In this document: piece after piece, positions 12,777-16,427 of the stretch
Layout: each line of letters begins with the position of its first letter
How positions within the stretch are numbered: position 1 is the stretch's first letter
Source of the DNA: Candidatus Margulisiibacteriota bacterium
GTDB taxonomy: Bacteria; Margulisbacteria; Termititenacia; Termititenacales; Termititenacaceae
Length of the DNA stretch: 16,427 nucleotides
NCBI GenBank assembly: GCA_031267055.1
Contig: JAIRZV010000019.1
Location: 1-16,427 of the forward strand
Direction: 5' to 3'
Notes under the pieces: generated by a model
The model's input: the letters and a program-made list of their open reading frames with translations, nothing else
Databases searched by the model: none
Told to the model about the DNA's origin: nothing
Translations under genes and position numbers: made by a program

Positions 12777-13829
12777 ATGGCAAACGCAGGCAATTATACG
12801 GACACGGATTTTAAAGGAACAAGTTACAATATCGACACCGGCAAAAACCTTTCGGCCGAAGGTATGAGAGCGGCGTTGCATACCAAAGAAAAAGTTGCCA
12901 ATAAACAGATTTGTTCGGCGACTACAGGCGATACAGCGGACACTTTGACCAATGCTAGTTCCAGCGACAGTTATTATCCGTCCTCAAAACTGGTCGGGAA
13001 AAATCTTGATGCTTTGAATACCGCTTTGAGTACTATGAATACTACGATAAGCACTGGTTTGAGTGAGGTAAATACCAGTTTGAATGGCAAGCAGGATAAG
13101 ATCGGCGCCGGCACGGCCAAAAATATCGTGGCTTATTCCGGCACGGCGGGAACATTTGACACACTGACCAGAGCCGCAACAATTATGGAGACTGATACAA
13201 CCAAGGCTAGCGACGACAAGATACCCACAGAAAAAGCAGTAGCCACCGCTTTGGGTGACAAACTTGTTGCCAGCGACTTGACCACCTTGGATACCAAAGT
13301 AACGACTTTAGAAACTACTGTGTCCGGTTTACAAAGATTATTGCCGGTAGGCACGATCCTGATGTTCAACGCGGCTGGCTGGCAAGACAATATAACTATG
13401 GTCGGCTGGTACAGATGTATAGCGGCCAATGTCGGCCAGGGTGTGCCCGATCTTAGCTCTCGTTTTATCCTGGGATCGACTACTCATGGACAAACTGGCG
13501 GCTCCAACGCTCTGACTGCCGCCATGCTACCTAAACATACGCATACTATTTATACCAATGCGACGAAAAATACAGCTAGAACTGCTGACAGGACTTTGGC
13601 CGGGGAGTTTGACTCCGGAATGCATATTCCAAATCCATCAGGTATAGTTTCTTCACAAGGCAATAGAAGTGCAGAATCATCTGGGAGTAGTAATGGACAC
13701 AGAATAAAAGTCGACGCTGCGCATGAACACACTGGTACTACCAACGATACTACCGGCTACCAGACCGACGCCAACACCAGTAATATGCCGGCGTATTATA
13801 CGGTGATCTATATTATGCGGGTGAGATAG
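12777..13829 (+). CDS. Phage tail-collar/tail-fibre-like protein 2
   Basis: A 350-residue paralogue of the protein at 10414-11211. The N-terminus shares NYTDT, LSAEGMRAALHTKEKVANK and YYPSSK. A longer shaft follows with alternating leucine/threonine heptad-like sequence (ALNTALSTMNTTISTGLSEV; LDTKVTTLETTVSGLQ), typical of trimeric fibre coiled coils, and the fibre repeat DKIPTEKAVATAL. The collar-type tip follows: LLPVGTILMF, GVPDLSSRFILG, LPKHTHTIY, HEHTGTT, and C-terminus PAYYTVIYIMRVR. There is no signal peptide. The second ATG (12777) is preferred: GGGGG at 12765-12769 is 7 nt away versus 1 nt for the ATG at 12771, the same leader design as in cassette 1. Confidence 0.85.
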   Translation: MANAGNYTDTDFKGTSYNIDTGKNLSAEGMRAALHTKEKVANKQICSATTGDTADTLTNASSSDSYYPSSKLVGKNLDALNTALSTMNTTISTGLSEVNTSLNGKQDKIGAGTAKNIVAYSGTAGTFDTLTRAATIMETDTTKASDDKIPTEKAVATALGDKLVASDLTTLDTKVTTLETTVSGLQRLLPVGTILMFNAAGWQDNITMVGWYRCIAANVGQGVPDLSSRFILGSTTHGQTGGSNALTAAMLPKHTHTIYTNATKNTARTADRTLAGEFDSGMHIPNPSGIVSSQGNRSAESSGSSNGHRIKVDAAHEHTGTTNDTTGYQTDANTSNMPAYYTVIYIMRVR

Positions 13830-13891
13830 GCTGCTTGCCTAAAACGCGTTCGCCGAAAATCAAGCGTTAAAAACGTCGCGAAATATTATTA

Positions 13892-13920
13892 TTTACCATT
13901 TATCCGAAAACAAGTAAAAT
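13892..13920 (+). promoter_or_regulatory. Weak promoter candidate for purA
   Basis: TTTACC (13892-13897) and TAAAAT (13915-13920) are 17 nt apart, about 50 bp upstream of purA. Both hexamers deviate from consensus. The 143-bp gap after tail-fibre gene 2 has no clear terminator. Confidence 0.35.
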
Positions 13921-13972
13921 AAAATGCATTTTGATAAAAATAGGGCATCTGGCCTGTGATGAGGGATAAATA

Positions 13973-15175
13973 ATGGTTGTGAGAGTAGTGGTCGGCACGC
14001 AATGGGGCGACGAAGGCAAAGGCAAGATCACCGATTTGCTGGCTGAAAACACGGATATTGTCGTGCGCTATCAGGGCGGCAACAACGCCGGTCATACGGT
14101 CATTGTCGGCAAAGAAGTTTTCAAACTGCATTTAATACCTTCCGGCGTTTTATTTCCGAATACAGTGTGCGTGATCGGCAACGGCGTGGTCGTCGACCCC
14201 GAAGTTTTGCTCGAGGAAATCGAGATGTTGCGCGGACGCGGCGTCAAGGTCAGCCCGGACAATCTTACAATCTCTTCCGCGGCGCATTTGATCCTGGCGA
14301 AGCACAAAAAGCAGGATCAGGAACAGGAAACAGGGCGCGCGGCCGGACAGAAAATTGGCACGACAGGGCGCGGGATCGGCCCGACGTATGTGGACAAAAT
14401 CGACCGCGCGGGCGCGCGGCTGGAGATTTTTTTGCGTCAGACCGCGCCGCAAGATGAGCAGTTAGCCAAACTCAAAGACCAATTGGCGCCTTATGTTATC
14501 GACAGCGTGAAATATCTCAACGAAGCTCTGGCCGCCGGTAAAAATATTTTGCTGGAAGGCGCGCAGGGCACGATGCTCGATGTTGATCACGGCACTTATC
14601 CTTTTGTCACCTCGTCCAATCCTACCGCCGGCGGCGCCTGCACCGGCTCTGGCATCGGGCCGACTAAAATCGACGAAGTGTGGGGCGTGGTCAAGGCTTA
14701 CTCCACACGTGTTGGCGAAGGTCCGTTTCCGACGGAACTGTTTGACAAGGACGGAGAATATTTGCGCGCGGCCGGGGCGGAGTTTGGCACGACCACGGGG
14801 CGCGCGCGGCGCTGTGGCTGGTTTGACGCGGTGGTGGTCAAGCACGCGGCGCGGGTCAACGGCCTGACCGATCTGGTGCTCACCAAACTGGACGTGCTGG
14901 ATAAATTGCCGAAAATAAAAATCTGCACGGCTTATGAAATCGACGGCCAGACTGTCGAAGACCTGCCGACTGATCTGGAATTATTTTCCCGCGCTCGTCC
15001 GGTCTATATAGAAGTAGCCGGCTGGCAAAAAGACACGACGCAATGCCGGTCTTTTTCCGAGCTGCCGTCCGCGGCGCTGAAATATATCGCTAAATTACAA
15101 GAGCTTGTCGGTGTAAAAATCACACTGGTTTCCACCGGCCCGGAGCGCGCACAGGCGATCAGGCGGGATATTTGA
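13973..15175 (+). CDS. purA: Adenylosuccinate synthetase
   Basis: It joins IMP and aspartate with GTP to form adenylosuccinate, the first committed step to AMP. Seen: GTQWGDEGKGK (8-18, with Asp13 and Lys16), GGNNAGHT (35-42, with His41), IGTTGRGIGPTYVDK, LLEGAQGTMLDVDHGTYPFVTSSN, GVVKAYSTRVGEGPFPTEL, GTTTGRARRCGWFD, LTKLDVLD, and C-terminus STGPERAQAIRRDI. At 400 residues it is some 25-30 shorter than usual. The gap appears to be in the middle, around residues 155-180, leaving all motifs intact. Start: GAGGG at 13961-13965, 7 nt from the ATG. A second copy of the final codons occurs at 15860-15906. Confidence 0.97.
   Translation: MVVRVVVGTQWGDEGKGKITDLLAENTDIVVRYQGGNNAGHTVIVGKEVFKLHLIPSGVLFPNTVCVIGNGVVVDPEVLLEEIEMLRGRGVKVSPDNLTISSAAHLILAKHKKQDQEQETGRAAGQKIGTTGRGIGPTYVDKIDRAGARLEIFLRQTAPQDEQLAKLKDQLAPYVIDSVKYLNEALAAGKNILLEGAQGTMLDVDHGTYPFVTSSNPTAGGACTGSGIGPTKIDEVWGVVKAYSTRVGEGPFPTELFDKDGEYLRAAGAEFGTTTGRARRCGWFDAVVVKHAARVNGLTDLVLTKLDVLDKLPKIKICTAYEIDGQTVEDLPTDLELFSRARPVYIEVAGWQKDTTQCRSFSELPSAALKYIAKLQELVGVKITLVSTGPERAQAIRRDI
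15129..15175 (+). repeat. Left copy of the purA 3'-end direct repeat
   Basis: A 45-bp segment at the end of purA (15129-15173) matches 15860-15904 at 39 of 45 positions without gaps, including 28 identical bp (15146-15173). It brackets the toxin-antitoxin-like pair. Confidence 0.9.
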
Positions 15176-15187
15176 ATTTTAATGTAG

Positions 15188-15193
15188 TATAAT
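15188..15193 (+). promoter_or_regulatory. -10 element for the PIN gene, probably leaderless
   Basis: TATAAT is followed by 6 nt and the ATG at 15200. It lies 12 bp after the purA stop. No Shine-Dalgarno is present. Confidence 0.55.
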
Positions 15194-15199
15194 ATAACC

Positions 15200-15631
15200 A
15201 TGTTATTGTATTTGGATACTTGTTGTTTTAATAGGCCTTTTGATGAGCAAGTGCAAGTAAAAATCCGACTAGAGACTGAAGCCAAGTTGTACATTCAGCA
15301 GTTAATTCTAGAGGGGAAATATAAGCTAGCTTGGTCTTATGTGCTTGACTATGAAAACAATTTAAATCCGTACGTCGAGCGGCAAAACAGGATACTGCAA
15401 TGGAAGAATATTGCGAAGAAAACTTGCAACGAAGAAGAAAGCATTTTGCAAGAAGCTGAAAAGTTGCAAAAACTAGGCCTAAAAATAGTTGATTCCTTGC
15501 ATATTGCTTGCGCAATATATCTGCAATGTGCCTATATTATAACTACTGATACAGGCATGCTTAATAAAAATGTATCTAAAATAGCAGTTGTTAATCCTAT
15601 TGATTTTGTCAGAAAGGAGAGCGCGACATGA
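15200..15631 (+). CDS. PIN-domain protein, candidate toxin of a toxin-antitoxin pair
   Basis: PIN domains are metal-dependent RNases; many act as toxins cutting tRNA or mRNA. The 143 residues start LLYLDTCCFNRPFDEQ and contain the acidic residues expected for the active site: Asp6, Glu52, Asp98 (KIVDSLHIACA) and Asp117 (ITTDTGMLNK). It is A+T-rich compared with purA and ispH on either side, which suggests recent acquisition. The stop overlaps the next ATG (ATGA), so the two proteins are translationally coupled, as in toxin-antitoxin operons. Here the toxin-like gene comes first. The targets are unknown. Confidence 0.85.
   Translation: MLLYLDTCCFNRPFDEQVQVKIRLETEAKLYIQQLILEGKYKLAWSYVLDYENNLNPYVERQNRILQWKNIAKKTCNEEESILQEAEKLQKLGLKIVDSLHIACAIYLQCAYIITTDTGMLNKNVSKIAVVNPIDFVRKESAT
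15614..15619 (+). promoter_or_regulatory. Ribosome binding site of the antitoxin-like gene
   Basis: AAGGAG, 8 nt before the ATG at 15628, inside the end of the PIN gene. The downstream gene therefore has its own strong initiation site although the upstream gene has none. Confidence 0.75.
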
Positions 15632-15831
15632 AGTCAGACACAATTATAAAACACGAAGGGTTAAAAGTATTAAATGAGTATCTGGGGCCTGTGGATATGG
15701 AACGTTTTATTGTTTTATTGGCACGTGAACCATTTGATTATACAAAGTGGCATGAGGATTTAAAGGACGACAGTAGTATCAGAGAATTTAGCCAAAAAGC
15801 TATGCAGTATCAAGCTAAACAAAAGGCGTAG
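15628..15831 (+). CDS. Small partner of the PIN protein, candidate antitoxin
   Basis: A 67-residue acidic/basic soluble protein. The segment YLGPVDMERFIVLLAREPFDYTKW resembles small proteins often encoded beside PIN genes (the 'LGPVxMxRF ... DYTxxxH' pattern). No ribbon-helix-helix or HTH is obvious. It overlaps the PIN stop by 4 bp. Its C-terminus (REFSQKAMQYQAKQK) is helical and could wrap the toxin, which is inferred. It is followed by about 30 bp of A+T-rich sequence and then the displaced purA 3' end. Confidence 0.75.
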   Translation: MKSDTIIKHEGLKVLNEYLGPVDMERFIVLLAREPFDYTKWHEDLKDDSSIREFSQKAMQYQAKQKA

Positions 15832-15859
15832 CGCTTGTTAAAAAAATTCTATTATCTGA

Positions 15860-15906
15860 TTTCCACTGGTTTGAATCGCGCACAGGCGATCAGGCGGGAT
15901 ATTTAA
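15860..15906 (+). pseudogene. Displaced purA 3'-end fragment (right copy of the direct repeat)
   Basis: In frame this reads ISTGLNRAQAIRRDI then TAA, against VSTGPERAQAIRRDI then TGA at the true purA end. The last 28 bp before the stop (15877-15904) are identical. The fragment has no start and little recognisable purA sequence before it. It abuts the 3' end of ispH, suggesting that purA and ispH were once convergent neighbours and the PIN module was inserted between the two copies. Confidence 0.8.
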
Positions 15907-16427
15907 GTCAAATACGCCAAACACTCCTGCACCAAATATTCCGGCGCGGACGCTCCGGAAGTAAGGCCGACAGTTTTATATTGCTTGATTTCCGGCGGCA
16001 GTTCGCGGCAATTGTCCACTAAATAAGCTTTGGCGCCGGCCGCTTCGGCGGCTTCTTTTAAACGCACAGAATTAGAACTGTTGTGCGAGCCGATGACGAT
16101 CACGGCTTCGACTTGCGGCGCGGTTTGGCGCACGGCCGCTTGGCGGGCGGAGGTGGCGTAGCAAATATCTTTTTGTGCCGGTTCAATTAGAGAAAAACTT
16201 TTTTTCAGCGCGGCGATAATTTTTTGCGTGTCCTCAACGCTTAAAGTGGTTTGAGTGAGCACGGCATAGCGCTGCTGTTCGCGCGGTATACGCGGAATAT
16301 CGGCTAGACTTTCCACAATGGTGATATTTTGCGGAGCTTCGCCGTACACGCCGCGGACTTCCTCGTGTTTTTTGTGGCCGATGTAAATAATCGGGATATT
16401 TTTTTTAGTGAATTCCAGGACTTCGCG
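15903..16427 (-). CDS. ispH: 4-hydroxy-3-methylbut-2-enyl diphosphate reductase, N-terminal part outside the window
   Basis: IspH is the last enzyme of the MEP isoprenoid pathway, a [4Fe-4S] protein making IPP and DMAPP. The frame is open to the window edge, so only the C-terminal 174 residues are present; the GTG at 16349 is internal. Seen: IGHKKHEEVRGVYGEAP, the TQTTLS segment, ICYATSARQAAVR, VIVIGSHNSSNSVRLKEAA, and the C-terminal VGLTSGASAPEYLV. All are family-diagnostic, including two of the cluster-region motifs and the SxNS substrate loop. The stop overlaps the displaced purA fragment by 3 bp. Confidence 0.95.
   Translation of the reverse strand, partial: REVLEFTKKNIPIIYIGHKKHEEVRGVYGEAPQNITIVESLADIPRIPREQQRYAVLTQTTLSVEDTQKIIAALKKSFSLIEPAQKDICYATSARQAAVRQTAPQVEAVIVIGSHNSSNSVRLKEAAEAAGAKAYLVDNCRELPPEIKQYKTVGLTSGASAPEYLVQECLAYLT

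Noticed and set aside
9865..13829. A prophage
   Set aside because: Only tail-collar/fibre-like proteins and XRE regulators are present. tsaD interrupts the region, and no structural, packaging, lysis or integrase gene is seen.
13830..13972. Riboswitch or terminator between tail-fibre gene 2 and purA
   Set aside because: Only a short AACGC/GCGTT pairing without a T tract is visible, and no purine-riboswitch-like arrangement was recognised.

Overview
The window looks like the chromosome of a diderm (outer-membrane) bacterium from a poorly sampled lineage. An LptC/OstA-type lipopolysaccharide-export protein and two lipobox lipoproteins point to an outer membrane. Housekeeping genes (priA, trhP-like U32, manC, tsaD, purA, ispH) are of moderate-to-high G+C. 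They are interspersed with A+T-richer, repetitive accessory units. No feature identifies the phylum.

Layout. At 1-500 lies the 3' part of a membrane-protein gene, closed by a strong terminator. From 516 to about 1920 and again from 3518 to about 5340 there are two copies of a composite unit. Each has a near-identical terminator hairpin, then a minus-strand lipoprotein gene with a conserved 5' part and an unrelated 3' part. A conserved leader follows, then a long G homopolymer (18 and 12 Gs) beside promoter-like sequence, a covarying palindrome, and a 243-300 bp structured element with terminal inverted repeats. The first unit ends just before a priA gene that lacks the usual N-terminal DNA-binding region. 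The second ends just before a 68-codon unknown gene. From 8670 down to 5559 is a tight minus-strand operon: DUF4015-type glycoside hydrolase, U32 peptidase/TrhP, LptC-LptA-like protein. manC follows on the plus strand.

From 9865 to 13829, two paralogous cassettes flank tsaD. Each pairs a minus-strand XRE-like regulator with a divergent plus-strand phage tail-collar/tail-fibre-like protein, and no other phage gene is present. purA follows, then an A+T-rich PIN-toxin/antitoxin-like pair. That pair is bracketed by the purA 3' end and a second copy of that 3' end, which abuts a partial ispH.

The main candidates for something new are (1) the duplicated lipoprotein unit, with a homopolymer in the spacer of its putative promoter and swapped C-terminal parts, which resembles a phase- and antigen-variable surface system; (2) the paired regulator plus orphan tail-fibre cassettes; (3) the 243-300 bp structured repeat with compensatory base changes; and (4) the purA 3'-end duplication around the toxin-antitoxin-like module. 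Several genes (priA, the 68-aa gene, manC, tsaD, the PIN gene) have a -10-like hexamer 5-6 nt before the ATG and no usable ribosome binding site, suggesting leaderless transcripts.
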